Positions 51,374 to 62,010 of a DNA stretch of 64,000 nucleotides are shown here, piece by piece. A program made the translations under genes and the position numbers. Origin of the DNA: Pseudomonas jessenii. Lineage in GTDB: Bacteria > Pseudomonadota > Gammaproteobacteria > Pseudomonadales > Pseudomonadaceae. Where the stretch lies: assembly GCF_002236115.1 (NCBI RefSeq), contig NZ_NIWT01000003.1, forward strand, positions 434,001 through 498,000. The letters run 5' to 3'. Numbering within the stretch: position 1 is the first letter of the stretch; each line of letters starts with the position of its first letter. Below the pieces are notes generated by a model that saw nothing but the letters and a program-made list of their open reading frames with translations, was not told where the DNA came from and searched no databases.

Positions 51374-52237
51374 TCAGTCCGCCCGACTCAAGGAAGTCCA
51401 CAGCACCTGCGCCGCATACCCTCGATACGGCCGCCACCCTTCAGCCCGCTGCAACAGTTGCCTGGCTGTCACCGGCCCCCCCTCCAGCGCCGCCAACGCA
51501 TTGATCAGCCCGACATCACCATTGGGAAACCCATCCATCTCCCGCAACTGTCGCAACGCAATGTATTGCGCCGTCCAGTCACCAATCCCGTACAACGCCA
51601 GCAACCGCGCTACACCCCCCTCCCGCCCGGGCTCAAACAATCGCGGATCATCGAGCAGTGCCTGAGCCACCCCCAACAAGGTCCGGCCTCGGCTTTTCGG
51701 CATGCCCAGCGCCGCCAGATCTGCGCCTGCCAAAACGCTGGCCCGGGGAAAAACATGGGTCAATCCCGGTAGCGCTGAACTCAATGGCGTGCCGTACTGC
51801 GCTACCAGTTTCCCCGCCAGGCGGATCGCCGCCGCCACCGTAATCTGCTGCCCCAGTACCGCGCGGATCGCCAGCTCCAGCCCGTCCCACGCCCCGGGTA
51901 CGCGCAGGCCCGGGCGTTCGGCAATCAACCGCGCCATCAGCGGATCAACCGCAAGGTGCCGGTGAATCGTGGACAGGTCGGCATCCAGGTCGAACATTCG
52001 CCGCACTCGCGCAACGATCTCAGGCACGGCAGCAGCCTCCGGAAAGTCCAGGGTCAGCTCAAGTGCATCGGATGTAGCAGGCTGGATCGAAAACGTACCG
52101 TGAACGCCATCCAGGTCGATGCTGCGCGAGTACACACCCTCAACCACCCTTTCCAGGCCCACGATCGCCCGCGCCGACAAGAACCCCAGGAGCGCCGGCC
52201 AGTCATAGGGCGGCTGGTACGCCAGCAACAACCTCAC
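51374..52237 (-). CDS. DNA-3-methyladenine glycosylase II (AlkA-like)
   Basis: A 287-residue base-excision enzyme that removes alkylated bases. The AlkA N-terminal domain (about 1-110; LLLAYQPPYDWPALLGFLSARA) is followed by the helix-hairpin-helix region: GLELAIRAVLGQQITVAAAIRLA, ALGMPKSRGRTLLGVAQALL, ALYGIGDWTAQYIALRQL and FPNGDVGL containing the catalytic aspartate. It lacks the Ada methyltransferase domain that often precedes AlkA. The start codon overlaps the stop of the arcD-like gene by 4 bp (ATGA), an unexpected coupling with a transporter. It would be translated from the same mRNA. Confidence 0.88.
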   Translation of the reverse strand: MRLLLAYQPPYDWPALLGFLSARAIVGLERVVEGVYSRSIDLDGVHGTFSIQPATSDALELTLDFPEAAAVPEIVARVRRMFDLDADLSTIHRHLAVDPLMARLIAERPGLRVPGAWDGLELAIRAVLGQQITVAAAIRLAGKLVAQYGTPLSSALPGLTHVFPRASVLAGADLAALGMPKSRGRTLLGVAQALLDDPRLFEPGREGGVARLLALYGIGDWTAQYIALRQLREMDGFPNGDVGLINALAALEGGPVTARQLLQRAEGWRPYRGYAAQVLWTSLSRAD

Positions 52238-53661
52238 AGACTGAGCAACCCGCTGTACAACCCGTAAGCCGCCAGCCCCGCACCACCGATGACACAGGTG
52301 AAAATACCTTTCTCGACAACCGTGAACAGTGGTTTGCCCTGCTCATTACGAGCCTTGGCGAACAGGATCACACCCGGCGCATACAGCAGCGCCGACAGCA
52401 GCAAATACTTCAGGCCGCCGGCATACAGCAACCACACCGCGTAGCCCAGAGCGATGCCACCAATGAGCAGGTCCTTGATCCGCTCGGCGGGTGCCTGTTG
52501 ATAGGTTTCACCCCGTGCGCACAACAACACCGCATAGGCCGCCGACCACAGGTACGGCACCAGAATCATCGAGGACGCCAGGTAAATCAGGCTGGTGTAG
52601 GTGCCGGCGGAAAACAGGGTGATCAGCAGGAACAACTGGATCATCGAGTTGGTCAGCCACATCGCATTGACCGGCACATGGTTGGCGTTTTCCTTGGTCA
52701 GGAATGCCGGCATGGTCTTGTCTTTCGCCGTGGCGAACAGGATTTCGGCGCACAGCAACGCCCAGGACAACAAGGCCCCCAACAGCGAGATCGCCAGGCC
52801 GACGCTGATCAGCAACGCGCCCCAGGGGCCGACGATATGTTCAAGCACTGCCGCCAGCGAGGGGTTCTGCAGTTTCGCCAGTTGCGGCTGGGTCATGATG
52901 CCCAGCGACAGCACGTTCACCAGCACCAGCACTGCCAATACCCCAATGAACCCGATCACCGTCGCCCGGCCCACGTCGGAACGTTTTTCCGCACGGGCCG
53001 AATAGACACTGGCCCCCTCGATACCGATGAACACGAATACGGTGACCAGCATCATGTGCCGAACCTGATCCATCACGCTGCCGAATTCCGGGTTGTTGCG
53101 CCCCCAGATGTCGGCGGTGAAGATATCCGCCTTGAACGCCACGGCGGCGATCACGATGAACATGATCAGCGGCACGATCTTGGCCACGGTGGTCACTTGA
53201 TTGATGAACGCCGCCTCCTTGATCCCGCGCATCACCACAAAGTGCACGGTCCAGAGCAGCACCGAAGCGCAGGCGATGGCGATCGGCGTGTTGCCTTCGC
53301 CAAACACCGGAACGAAATAACCGAGGGTGCTGAACAGCAGCACGAAGTAGCCGACGTTGCCCAGCCAGGCGCTGATCCAGTAGCCCCAGGCCGAAGAAAA
53401 ACCCATGTAATCGCCGAACCCGGCCTTGGCATAGGCGTACACCCCGGAGTCCAGCTCCGGCTTGCGATTGGCCAGGGTCTGGAACACGAACGCCAGGGTC
53501 AACATGCCGACGGCGGTGATTGCCCAACCGATCAGGATCGCCCCGGCATCGGCCCTGGCCGCCATGTTCTGCGGCAGGGAAAAAATCCCGCCGCCGATCA
53601 TCGACCCCACCACCAGCGCGATCAGCGCGCTCAGGCGAAGCTTGTTCGGTGATTGCGACAT
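52234..53661 (-). CDS. arginine/ornithine antiporter, second ArcD-type copy
   Basis: A 475-residue amino-acid/polyamine antiporter (APC family) with about 13 membrane segments. It is co-linear with the arcD gene divergent to it: [40 protein letters not shown] and [21 protein letters not shown] are shared. The middle ([23 protein letters not shown]) and end diverge modestly. It probably also exchanges arginine for ornithine or a related basic amino acid. The alkA-like gene overlaps its stop. The gene is separated from the arcDABC operon by 444 bp and faces away from it. Confidence 0.88.
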   Translation of the reverse strand: MSQSPNKLRLSALIALVVGSMIGGGIFSLPQNMAARADAGAILIGWAITAVGMLTLAFVFQTLANRKPELDSGVYAYAKAGFGDYMGFSSAWGYWISAWLGNVGYFVLLFSTLGYFVPVFGEGNTPIAIACASVLLWTVHFVVMRGIKEAAFINQVTTVAKIVPLIMFIVIAAVAFKADIFTADIWGRNNPEFGSVMDQVRHMMLVTVFVFIGIEGASVYSARAEKRSDVGRATVIGFIGVLAVLVLVNVLSLGIMTQPQLAKLQNPSLAAVLEHIVGPWGALLISVGLAISLLGALLSWALLCAEILFATAKDKTMPAFLTKENANHVPVNAMWLTNSMIQLFLLITLFSAGTYTSLIYLASSMILVPYLWSAAYAVLLCARGETYQQAPAERIKDLLIGGIALGYAVWLLYAGGLKYLLLSALLYAPGVILFAKARNEQGKPLFTVVEKGIFTCVIGGAGLAAYGLYSGLLSL

Positions 53662-54105
53662 CGTTGCATCTCCATTTTTCGTTGGTGGGCGGCAACGGCC
53701 ACGAGATCGTCAGATAACGGGCGCTAACTAAACTGATGAAGAGTAATAACGTTTATTGGATAACGCCAACCAGCCTCTTTTTTACTTGCACAAAATGGCT
53801 ATTTTGGCACCGATATATTCATTTGTTTTATACACACTTTTAATACATTGACTCTGTACAAAAAACCCATGAACAAAACTTGCAAATTCGGAAACCCCAA
53901 CTAGCGTCATAATTCGAAACAAATACAAAAAGTGCTAAAACAAACTGCAAAAGGCTCTAGAACAGGCATTACAGACAGAAACACCGCAAATGATGGCACT
54001 CCGCCAACAAACTGGGAGCGCTCTCATTTAGTGATCTAAGTCAGCTGATTGAGCAGTCAACGGAATTAGTCTGTTGCCTCTCTTCTCCTGCATTGGAGTC
54101 ATGCA
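53662..54105. other. 444-bp AT-rich region between the divergent arcD paralogs
   Basis: Clearly AT-richer than its flanks, especially 53750-53960, and without a supported gene. It should carry the promoters of both paralogs. Besides the ANR-like site at 54031-54044 I see a 12-bp dyad TTGA-GCAG-TCAA (54049-54060) of the wrong spacing for ANR, and no clear ArgR site. Confidence 0.55.
54031..54044. promoter_or_regulatory. candidate ANR/FNR-type site for arcDABC
   Basis: GTGAT-CTAA-GTCAG keeps the TGA-N6-TCA core of the ANR box TTGAT-N4-ATCAA. Its centre (54037.5) lies about 41.5 bp before the start point suggested by TAGTCT (54067-54072), the class II activator position. ANR activates arcDABC under low oxygen in P. 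aeruginosa. Confidence 0.4.
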
Positions 54106-55533
54106 ATGTCTGAAGCTCCCGGAAAACTGAAACTCGGCGCGCTGGTTGCGTTAGTCGTGGGTTCGATGATTGGTGGCGGGATATTTTCCTTGCCACAAAA
54201 CATGGCGGCCAGCGCGGATGTCGGCGCCATTCTGATCGGTTGGGCGATCACCGCCGTCGGCATGTTGACCCTGGCGTTCGTGTTCCAGACCCTGGCCAAC
54301 CGCAAACCCGATCTTGATGGCGGGGTTTACGCCTACGCCAAGGCCGGGTTCGGCGACTACATGGGCTTCTCGTCCGCCTGGGGGTACTGGATCAGTGCCT
54401 GGCTGGGCAACGTCGGCTACTTCGTACTTTTGTTCAGCACCCTCGGCTACTTCTTTCCGATATTTGGGGAGGGGAATACCCCCGCTGCCGTGATCGGCGC
54501 CTCGGTGCTGCTGTGGGCGGTACATTTCCTCGTACTGCGAGGAATCAAGGAAGCAGCGTTCATCAACCTGGTGACCACTGTCGCCAAGATCGTGCCGCTG
54601 CTGCTGTTCATGTTGATTGCGTTGTTCGCCTTCAAACTGGACATCTTCACCGCCGACATCTGGGGCCTGAAGAACCCGGACCTGGGCAGCGTGATGGACC
54701 AGGTGCGCAAGATGATGCTGGTCACCGTGTGGGTGTTCATCGGCATCGAAGGCGCGAGCATCTTTTCGGCCCGGGCGGAAAAACGCAGCGACGTGGGTAA
54801 GGCCACCGTGATCGGCTTCGTCACCGTGCTGCTGTTTTTGGTCCTGGTCAACGTGCTATCGCTGGGGATCATGACCCAGCCGGAACTGGCCAAACTGCAG
54901 AATCCGTCGATGGCCGCCGTGCTGGAGCACGTGGTCGGTCACTGGGGTGCGGTGCTGATCAGCGTCGGTTTGATCATCTCGTTGCTGGGGGCGCTGCTGT
55001 CGTGGGTGCTGCTGTGCGCGGAGATCATGTTCGCCGCCGCCAAGGACCACACCATGCCGGAGTTTCTGCGCAAGGAAAACGCCAACCATGTACCGGTCAA
55101 CGCCCTGTGGCTAACCAACGCCATGGTGCAGGTTTTCCTGATCATCACGTTGTTCTCGGCCAGCACTTACCTGTCGCTGATCTACCTCGCCACCTCGATG
55201 ATCCTGGTGCCTTACCTGTGGTCGGCAGCCTACGCCTTGCTGCTGGCGGTGCGCGGCGAAAGCTACGAAGGCGCCGCGGGCGAGCGGCAGAAGGATCTCA
55301 TCATCGGCGCCGTGGCCCTGATCTACGCGGTCTGGCTGTTGTACGCCGGTGGCATCAAGTACCTGCTGCTGTCCGCCCTGCTCTACGCCCCCGGTGTGAT
55401 CTTGTTCGCCAAGGCCAAGCTGGAAATCAACAAACCGGTTTTCACCAACGTCGAGAAGCTGATTTTCGCTACGGTGGTCGTCGGCGCCATGGTGGCGGCC
55501 TACGGTCTCTATGACGGCTTCCTGACTCTGTAA
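54106..55533 (+). CDS. arcD: arginine/ornithine antiporter ArcD
   Basis: A 475-residue inner-membrane antiporter with about 13 hydrophobic segments, starting [20 protein letters not shown]. It imports arginine in exchange for ornithine for the deiminase pathway. The order arcD-arcA-arcB-arcC identifies it as the operon copy. The N-terminal [12 protein letters not shown] and the [21 protein letters not shown] stretch are shared with the divergent paralog. CATTGGAGTCATGCA precedes the start. The arcA gene follows after 34 bp. Confidence 0.95.
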   Translation: MSEAPGKLKLGALVALVVGSMIGGGIFSLPQNMAASADVGAILIGWAITAVGMLTLAFVFQTLANRKPDLDGGVYAYAKAGFGDYMGFSSAWGYWISAWLGNVGYFVLLFSTLGYFFPIFGEGNTPAAVIGASVLLWAVHFLVLRGIKEAAFINLVTTVAKIVPLLLFMLIALFAFKLDIFTADIWGLKNPDLGSVMDQVRKMMLVTVWVFIGIEGASIFSARAEKRSDVGKATVIGFVTVLLFLVLVNVLSLGIMTQPELAKLQNPSMAAVLEHVVGHWGAVLISVGLIISLLGALLSWVLLCAEIMFAAAKDHTMPEFLRKENANHVPVNALWLTNAMVQVFLIITLFSASTYLSLIYLATSMILVPYLWSAAYALLLAVRGESYEGAAGERQKDLIIGAVALIYAVWLLYAGGIKYLLLSALLYAPGVILFAKAKLEINKPVFTNVEKLIFATVVVGAMVAAYGLYDGFLTL

Positions 55534-55567
55534 AACCCCTGTTTTTGTCATCTGGAGGATCACTGTA

Positions 55568-56824
55568 ATGACCACGGAAAAAGTTAAGTACGGCGTCCAT
55601 TCCGAGGCCGGCAAACTGCGCAAAGTCATGGTTTGCTCCCCAGGCCTGGCCCATCAGCGGCTGACCCCGAACAACTGCGATGAACTGCTGTTCGATGATG
55701 TGCTGTGGGTGGCCCAGGCCAAGCGCGACCACTTCGACTTCGTTACCAAGATGCGCGAACGCAACATCGATGTGCTGGAAATGCACAACCTGCTGACCGA
55801 CATCGTCGCTATCCCCGAAGCCCTGGACTGGATTCTGGAGCGCAAGGTCACCGCCAACTCGGTGGGCCTTGGCCTGATCAATGAAACCTCTTCGTGGCTG
55901 CGCAGCCTGGAGCCGCGCAAGATCGCCGAGTTCCTGATCGGCGGCGTCTCGGGCGACGATCTGCCCTCCAGTTTCGGTGGCAAGGCCATCGAGATGTTCC
56001 GCGACTTCCTCGGCAACTCCAGCTTCATCCTGCCGCCGCTGCCCAACACCCAGTTCACCCGCGACACCACCTGCTGGATTTACGGTGGCGTCACCCTCAA
56101 CCCGATGTACTGGCCGGCACGTCGTCAGGAAACCCTGCTGACCACCGCCATCTACAAATTCCACCCCGAGTTCACCAAAGCAGATTTCGAGATCTGGTAC
56201 GGCGACCCGGACCTGGACCACGGTAACTCCACCCTTGAGGGCGGTGATGTGATGCCGATCGGCAACGGCGTGGTCTTGATCGGCATGGGCGAACGCTCGT
56301 CGCGCCAGGCCATTGCCCAACTGGCGGTGAACCTGTTCAAAAACAAAGCCGTGGAGAAAGTGATCGTCGCCGGCCTGCCGAAATCCCGCGCGGCGATGCA
56401 CCTGGACACCGTGTTCAGCTTCTGTGATCGCGACCTCGTCACGATCTTCCCGGAAGTGGTGAACCAGATTGTCGCCTTCACCCTGCGTCCCGATGAAAGC
56501 AAGGCGGGCGGCATCGATATCCGCCGCGAAGAAACCAGCTTCCTCGACACCGTGGCCCAGGCCCTGAACCTCAAAGCGCTGCGCGTGGTGGAAACCGGCG
56601 GCAACAGCTTCGCCGCCGAACGCGAGCAATGGGACGACGGCAACAACGTAGTGGCCGTGGAGCCAGGCGTGGTCATCGGCTACGACCGCAATACCTACAC
56701 CAACACCCTGCTGCGCAAGGCCGGTGTGGAAGTGATCACCATCAGCGCCGGCGAACTCGGCCGGGGACGGGGCGGCGGCCATTGCATGACCTGCCCGATC
56801 ATCCGCGACCCGATTGACTACTAA
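55568..56824 (+). CDS. arcA: arginine deiminase
   Basis: A 418-residue cytosolic enzyme, the same length as P. aeruginosa ArcA, that hydrolyses arginine to citrulline and ammonia. Visible are [40 protein letters not shown] (substrate arginine contacts), [23 protein letters not shown], and the C-terminal [17 protein letters not shown] with nucleophile Cys406. GGAGGATCACTGTA is a strong ribosome site. Second gene of arcDABC. Confidence 0.97.
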   Translation: MTTEKVKYGVHSEAGKLRKVMVCSPGLAHQRLTPNNCDELLFDDVLWVAQAKRDHFDFVTKMRERNIDVLEMHNLLTDIVAIPEALDWILERKVTANSVGLGLINETSSWLRSLEPRKIAEFLIGGVSGDDLPSSFGGKAIEMFRDFLGNSSFILPPLPNTQFTRDTTCWIYGGVTLNPMYWPARRQETLLTTAIYKFHPEFTKADFEIWYGDPDLDHGNSTLEGGDVMPIGNGVVLIGMGERSSRQAIAQLAVNLFKNKAVEKVIVAGLPKSRAAMHLDTVFSFCDRDLVTIFPEVVNQIVAFTLRPDESKAGGIDIRREETSFLDTVAQALNLKALRVVETGGNSFAAEREQWDDGNNVVAVEPGVVIGYDRNTYTNTLLRKAGVEVITISAGELGRGRGGGHCMTCPIIRDPIDY

Positions 56825-56905
56825 CCTATTGCCTTGGACCGCGCTGCCCTCTACCCAAGGGCATGCGCAGGCCAAGGGGATTACCGACACCTTAGGAGAT
56901 CCAAA

Positions 56906-57916
56906 ATGGCGTTCAATATCCATAACCGCAATCTGCTGAGCCTGGAACACCACACCCCTCGCGAATTGCGCTACCTGCTCGACCTGTCCCGCGACCTCAA
57001 GCGTGCCAAGTACACCGGCACCGAACAGCAGCATCTCAAGGGCAACAACATCGCGCTGATCTTCGAAAAGACCTCGACCCGCACCCGCTGCGCGTTTGAA
57101 GTTGCAGCCTATGACCAGGGCGCCAACGTCACCTACATCGACCCGAACTCCTCGCAGATCGGCCACAAGGAAAGCATGAAGGACACCGCCCGCGTGCTCG
57201 GGCGCATGTATGACGCCATCGAGTACCGTGGCTTCAAGCAGGAAATCGTCGAGGAACTGGCCAAGTTCGCCGGCGTACCGGTGTTCAACGGCTTGACCGA
57301 CGAATATCACCCGACGCAAATGATCGCCGACGTGCTGACCATGCGTGAGCACGCCGACAAGCCGATCCACGAGATCAGCTACGCCTACCTGGGCGATGCG
57401 CGCAACAACATGGGCAACTCCCTGCTGCTGACCGGCGCCAAGCTCGGCATGGACGTGCGCATCTGTGCGCCAAAAGCCCTGTGGCCGGCGGACGACCTGG
57501 TGGCGCGCTGCAAACAGTACGGCGAAGAAAGCGGTGCGCGCATTACTCTCACCGAAGACCCGAAAGCGGCGGTCAAGGGTGTGGACTTCATCCACACCGA
57601 CGTCTGGGTGTCGATGGGCGAGCCGGTTGAAGCCTGGGCCGAACGCATCCAGCAATTGCTGCCGTATCAGGTCAACGCCGAACTGATGAAAGCCACCGGC
57701 AACCCGCGCACCAAGTTCATGCACTGCCTGCCGGCGTTCCACAACTGTGATACCAAAGTCGGCAAGCAGATTGCCGAGCAGTACCCGCACCTGAGCAACG
57801 GCATCGAAGTGACCGATGACGTGTTCGAGTCGCCGGCCTGCATCGCCTTCGAGCAAGCGGAAAACCGCATGCACACCATCAAGGCGATTCTGGTGTCGAC
57901 ACTGGCTGATCTATAA
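56906..57916 (+). CDS. arcB: catabolic ornithine carbamoyltransferase
   Basis: A 336-residue enzyme, as in P. aeruginosa, working in the direction citrulline plus phosphate to ornithine and carbamoyl phosphate. Motifs are [14 protein letters not shown] (carbamoyl phosphate), [30 protein letters not shown] and the HCLPAFHN loop that binds ornithine. The start at 56906 has TTAGGAGATCCAAA upstream; a longer frame from 56834 is rejected for lack of one. It precedes a REP pair and arcC. Confidence 0.97.
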   Translation: MAFNIHNRNLLSLEHHTPRELRYLLDLSRDLKRAKYTGTEQQHLKGNNIALIFEKTSTRTRCAFEVAAYDQGANVTYIDPNSSQIGHKESMKDTARVLGRMYDAIEYRGFKQEIVEELAKFAGVPVFNGLTDEYHPTQMIADVLTMREHADKPIHEISYAYLGDARNNMGNSLLLTGAKLGMDVRICAPKALWPADDLVARCKQYGEESGARITLTEDPKAAVKGVDFIHTDVWVSMGEPVEAWAERIQQLLPYQVNAELMKATGNPRTKFMHCLPAFHNCDTKVGKQIAEQYPHLSNGIEVTDDVFESPACIAFEQAENRMHTIKAILVSTLADL

Positions 57917-57951
57917 CGGCTGACTGGCTCCCACTGACGGAACACGGTCAA

Positions 57952-58040
57952 TGTGGGAGCTGGCTTGCCTGCGATGGCAGCGCCGCGGTGCATCTGACAG
58001 ACCGAGGCGATCCCATCGCGAGCAAGCTCGCTCCCACAGG
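57952..58040. repeat. REP pair inside the arc operon, altered left arm
   Basis: Left arm TGTGGGAGCTGGCTTGCCTG, a distinct variant, and right arm CGAGCAAGCTCGCTCCCACA. It is the only insertion between two arc genes and separates arcB from arcC by 184 bp. Confidence 0.88.
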
Positions 58041-58100
58041 ATCGGGTTCCATCGACAGACCGAGTCGCCCGTTTACTTCTCTTTTAGAAGGACTAGCACC

Positions 58101-59030
58101 ATGCGTATCGTCGTTGCTCTTGGCGGTAATGCCCTGCTCCGCCGGGGCGAACCCATGACCGCTGACAACCAGCGCGCCAACATCCGGATCGCCACCGAAC
58201 AGATCGCCAAGATCCATCCCGGCAACCAACTGGTCATCGCCCATGGCAATGGCCCTCAAGTCGGCCTGCTGTCATTGCAGGCGGCGGCCTACACCTCGGT
58301 TTCGCCTTATCCGCTGGACGTGCTCGGTGCCGAAACCGAAGGCATGATCGGCTACATCATCGAACAGGAACTGGGCAACCTGCTGGACTTCGAAGTGCCC
58401 TTCGCGACCTTGCTGACCCAGGTCGAAGTCGATGCCAATGACCCGGCCTTCAAGAACCCGACCAAACCCATCGGCCCTGTCTATACCAAGGAAGAGGCCG
58501 AAGCACTCGCCGCCGAGAAAGGCTGGGCCATTGCCCCGGACGGCGACAAATACCGTCGCGTGGTCGCCAGCCCGAAACCGAAACGCATCTTCGAAATCCG
58601 TCCGATCAAATGGCTGCTGGAAAAAAGCAGCATCGTGATCTGCGCCGGCGGTGGCGGCATTCCGACCATGTATACCTCGCCCGGCAAACTCGAGGGCGTC
58701 GAAGCGGTCATCGACAAGGACCTGTGCTCGGCGCTGCTGGCCGAACAGCTTGAAGCCGACCTGCTGGTGATCGCTACCGACGTCAACGCCGCCTTCATCG
58801 ACTTTGGCAAACCCACGCAGAAAGCCATCGCCCAGGCCCACCCCGACGAAATGGAAAAACTCGGCTTCGCCGCCGGCTCCATGGGACCGAAGGTGCAGGC
58901 AGCCTGCGAATTCGCGCGCCATACTGGGAAAGTCGCAGTGATCGGCTCGCTCTCGGACATCGAAGCGATCGTCCAGGGCAAGGCCGGTACGCGCATCAGT
59001 ACGGCGACACCGGGCATCAGCTATCAGTAA
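58101..59030 (+). CDS. arcC: carbamate kinase
   Basis: A 309-residue amino-acid-kinase-fold enzyme that makes ATP and carbamate from carbamoyl phosphate and ADP, the energy-yielding step of the deiminase pathway. It has [19 protein letters not shown] (ADP/phosphate loop), [43 protein letters not shown] and the C-terminal [14 protein letters not shown]. The ATG at 58101 has AGAAGGACTAGCACC upstream. Last gene of arcDABC, after an intervening REP pair. Confidence 0.97.
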   Translation: MRIVVALGGNALLRRGEPMTADNQRANIRIATEQIAKIHPGNQLVIAHGNGPQVGLLSLQAAAYTSVSPYPLDVLGAETEGMIGYIIEQELGNLLDFEVPFATLLTQVEVDANDPAFKNPTKPIGPVYTKEEAEALAAEKGWAIAPDGDKYRRVVASPKPKRIFEIRPIKWLLEKSSIVICAGGGGIPTMYTSPGKLEGVEAVIDKDLCSALLAEQLEADLLVIATDVNAAFIDFGKPTQKAIAQAHPDEMEKLGFAAGSMGPKVQAACEFARHTGKVAVIGSLSDIEAIVQGKAGTRISTATPGISYQ

Positions 59031-59093
59031 ACGAAACGGCGGGGCAGGCCTGGGGCCGGCCCTGATTCAAGATCTTTTGAAGGAGAGTCAACA

Positions 59094-59456
59094 ATGGCAA
59101 CGTTCGAGCCGGGTCACCTGCACATCGAGCGACACGCGCTGAACAAGGATGACGTCAGCTACAACATCTGCATCGACTATGAAGTCGCCCAGGACCCCAA
59201 GGAAGGCAAAGGGATGCAGTTCAAGATGCACGGCAGCATCCAGGGCAAGGACATGAGCGAGACGTTCTTCCTGCCCAAGGACATGGCCTACAACTTCGCC
59301 AGCAACGTCACCAAGATTGCCGAGAAGCACGGCATCCCGAAAACCCATAGCAACATCGGTTCGATCCACAAGCATTACGACGCCATGTTCGAGGACGTGC
59401 GGGTACAACTGAACATGAAATCGGGCGACCCGGTCAAACCCGAGCACCTGGAATAA
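59094..59456 (+). CDS. DUF5064 family protein (120 aa)
   Basis: A small soluble protein, MATFEPGHLHIERHALNKDD at the start, with histidines scattered through the chain (HLHIERH, IHKHYD). It is probably a single compact alpha/beta domain: NICIDYEVAQDPKEGKGMQF, then DMSETFFLPKDMAYNFASNV. The family is confined mainly to Pseudomonas and has no known function. AAGGAGAGTCAACA precedes the ATG. It lies 63 bp after arcC in the same direction and could be read through from the arc operon. Family assignment is from memory of the sequence type. Confidence 0.7.
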   Translation: MATFEPGHLHIERHALNKDDVSYNICIDYEVAQDPKEGKGMQFKMHGSIQGKDMSETFFLPKDMAYNFASNVTKIAEKHGIPKTHSNIGSIHKHYDAMFEDVRVQLNMKSGDPVKPEHLE

Positions 59457-59485
59457 CCCCGGACTCTGTGAACACCACCGATCCC

Positions 59486-59577
59486 TGTGGGAGCGAGCTT
59501 GCTCGCGATGGCGGCCTGTCATCCACCATTGATGTTGACTGACACACTGCCATCGCGAGCAAGCTCGCTCCCACAGG
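59486..59577. repeat. REP pair, 'tgtgggag' type
   Basis: Perfect arms TGTGGGAGCGAGCTTGCTCG / CGAGCAAGCTCGCTCCCACA with the CACCATTGATGTTGACTGAC spacer typical of this subtype. Confidence 0.93.
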
Positions 59578-59674
59578 GGGCGTTCGCTCAATTGAAGTCC
59601 GCGCAGGATTTCACCATTAGCCCGCCCCAAGGCATACTTGCCACCCTTCGCACTGCAGAACCCAAGACCGCCCC

Positions 59675-61183
<1,509 letters not shown>

Positions 61184-61203
61184 GGCCTGACACCGAACAA
61201 ACC

Positions 61204-61294
61204 TGTGGGAGCGAGCTTGCTCGCGATGGCGGTATTACATTCAACGTTTGTGTCGGCTGATACTCCCTCATCGCGAGCAAGCTCGCTCCCACAG
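61204..61294. repeat. REP pair, 'tgtgggag' type
   Basis: Arms TGTGGGAGCGAGCTTGCTCG / CGAGCAAGCTCGCTCCCACA with a 47-bp spacer. It lies between gcsR and the sites it is thought to bind. Confidence 0.93.
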
Positions 61295-61337
61295 GTTTTG
61301 TGTCCGGTGCGAAACCGCGCCAAAAACGACCTCCACC

Positions 61338-61455
61338 TGTACTGAAAGCGCTACAGCGGAACGATATCGCTACACCCCTCTCCGATCACGGCCGTGCAAG
61401 GCTTTGATCCACCTCGGCTTTTATCCTTGACATATACCGTATCGATTTCGCTACA
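61338..61455. promoter_or_regulatory. three candidate GcsR sites upstream of gcvH
   Basis: The 18-bp form CGGAACG-N4-CGTTACA (reverse of TGTAACG-N4-CGTTCCG reported for GcsR) is approximated at 61357-61374 (CGGAACG-ATAT-CGCTACA, one mismatch). Weaker copies are at 61438-61455 (CGTATCG-ATTT-CGCTACA) and 61338-61355 (TGTACTG-AAAG-CGCTACA). All three share CGCTACA. Confidence 0.65.
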
Positions 61456-61519
61456 ACGAGTGAATTTCAGTGTTTGTCGAAACCACCTAAATCATTGATC
61501 AATAACAATAAAAATAACG

Positions 61520-61536
61520 TTGGCCGCGTTCTTGCT
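61520..61536 (+). promoter_or_regulatory. sigma-54 promoter of gcvHP
   Basis: TTGGCCGCGTTCTTGCT has GG (61522-61523) and GC (61534-61535) ten bases apart, the -24/-12 geometry. It is 65-80 bp downstream of the nearest candidate GcsR site. Confidence 0.75.
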
Positions 61537-61615
61537 ATGTAGTCCTCCATAACCTGGGCATTGCCCAAGCCTTCAATCGCGTCCACCAGACGAGTCTGGC
61601 CCCTTAGGAGTTTCC

Positions 61616-61999
61616 ATGAGCGAGTTGCGTTTTACTGAAGATCACGAATGGCTGCGCACCGAAGCTGACGGCAGCGTCACGGTCGGCATCACCGCTTTCG
61701 CACAGAACGCCCTGGGCGACGTGGTTTTCGTTCAACTGCCTGAGCTGCAGTCCTACGACAAAGGCGCCGAAGCCGCCACCGTGGAATCGGTAAAGGCTGC
61801 AAGCGGCGTATACATGCCGCTGGACGGCGAAGTGCTGGAAGTGAACCCGGCGCTCGACAGCAGCCCGGAACTGGTCAACGAAGATCCGCTGGGCGAAGGC
61901 TGGTTCTTCCGTTTCAAACCAAGCGACGCCGCCGCTGTCGGCCAACTGCTGGATCAGGACGCCTACGACCGCCTGATCAAAGCCCAAGCCGAAGCCTGA
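61616..61999 (+). CDS. gcvH: glycine cleavage system H protein
   Basis: A 127-residue lipoyl carrier that shuttles the aminomethyl group between GcvP, GcvT and dihydrolipoyl dehydrogenase. The lipoylated lysine is Lys60 in [10 protein letters not shown], within the usual context [12 protein letters not shown] ... [22 protein letters not shown] precedes the ATG. It is the first gene of the glycine-induced operon, 80 bp after the -12 element. The gcvP gene starts 11 bp after its stop. Confidence 0.97.
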   Translation: MSELRFTEDHEWLRTEADGSVTVGITAFAQNALGDVVFVQLPELQSYDKGAEAATVESVKAASGVYMPLDGEVLEVNPALDSSPELVNEDPLGEGWFFRFKPSDAAAVGQLLDQDAYDRLIKAQAEA

Positions 62000-62010
62000 G
62001 GAGCACCGAC

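Noticed and set aside
54049..54060. TTGA-GCAG-TCAA as an ANR box
   Set aside because: The half-sites are four bases apart rather than six, so an FNR-type dimer would not fit. The neighbouring 54031-54044 site has the right spacing.
55469..57874. An 801-codon minus-strand frame over arcA and arcB
   Set aside because: Antisense to two well-identified enzymes; composition typical of a shadow frame.
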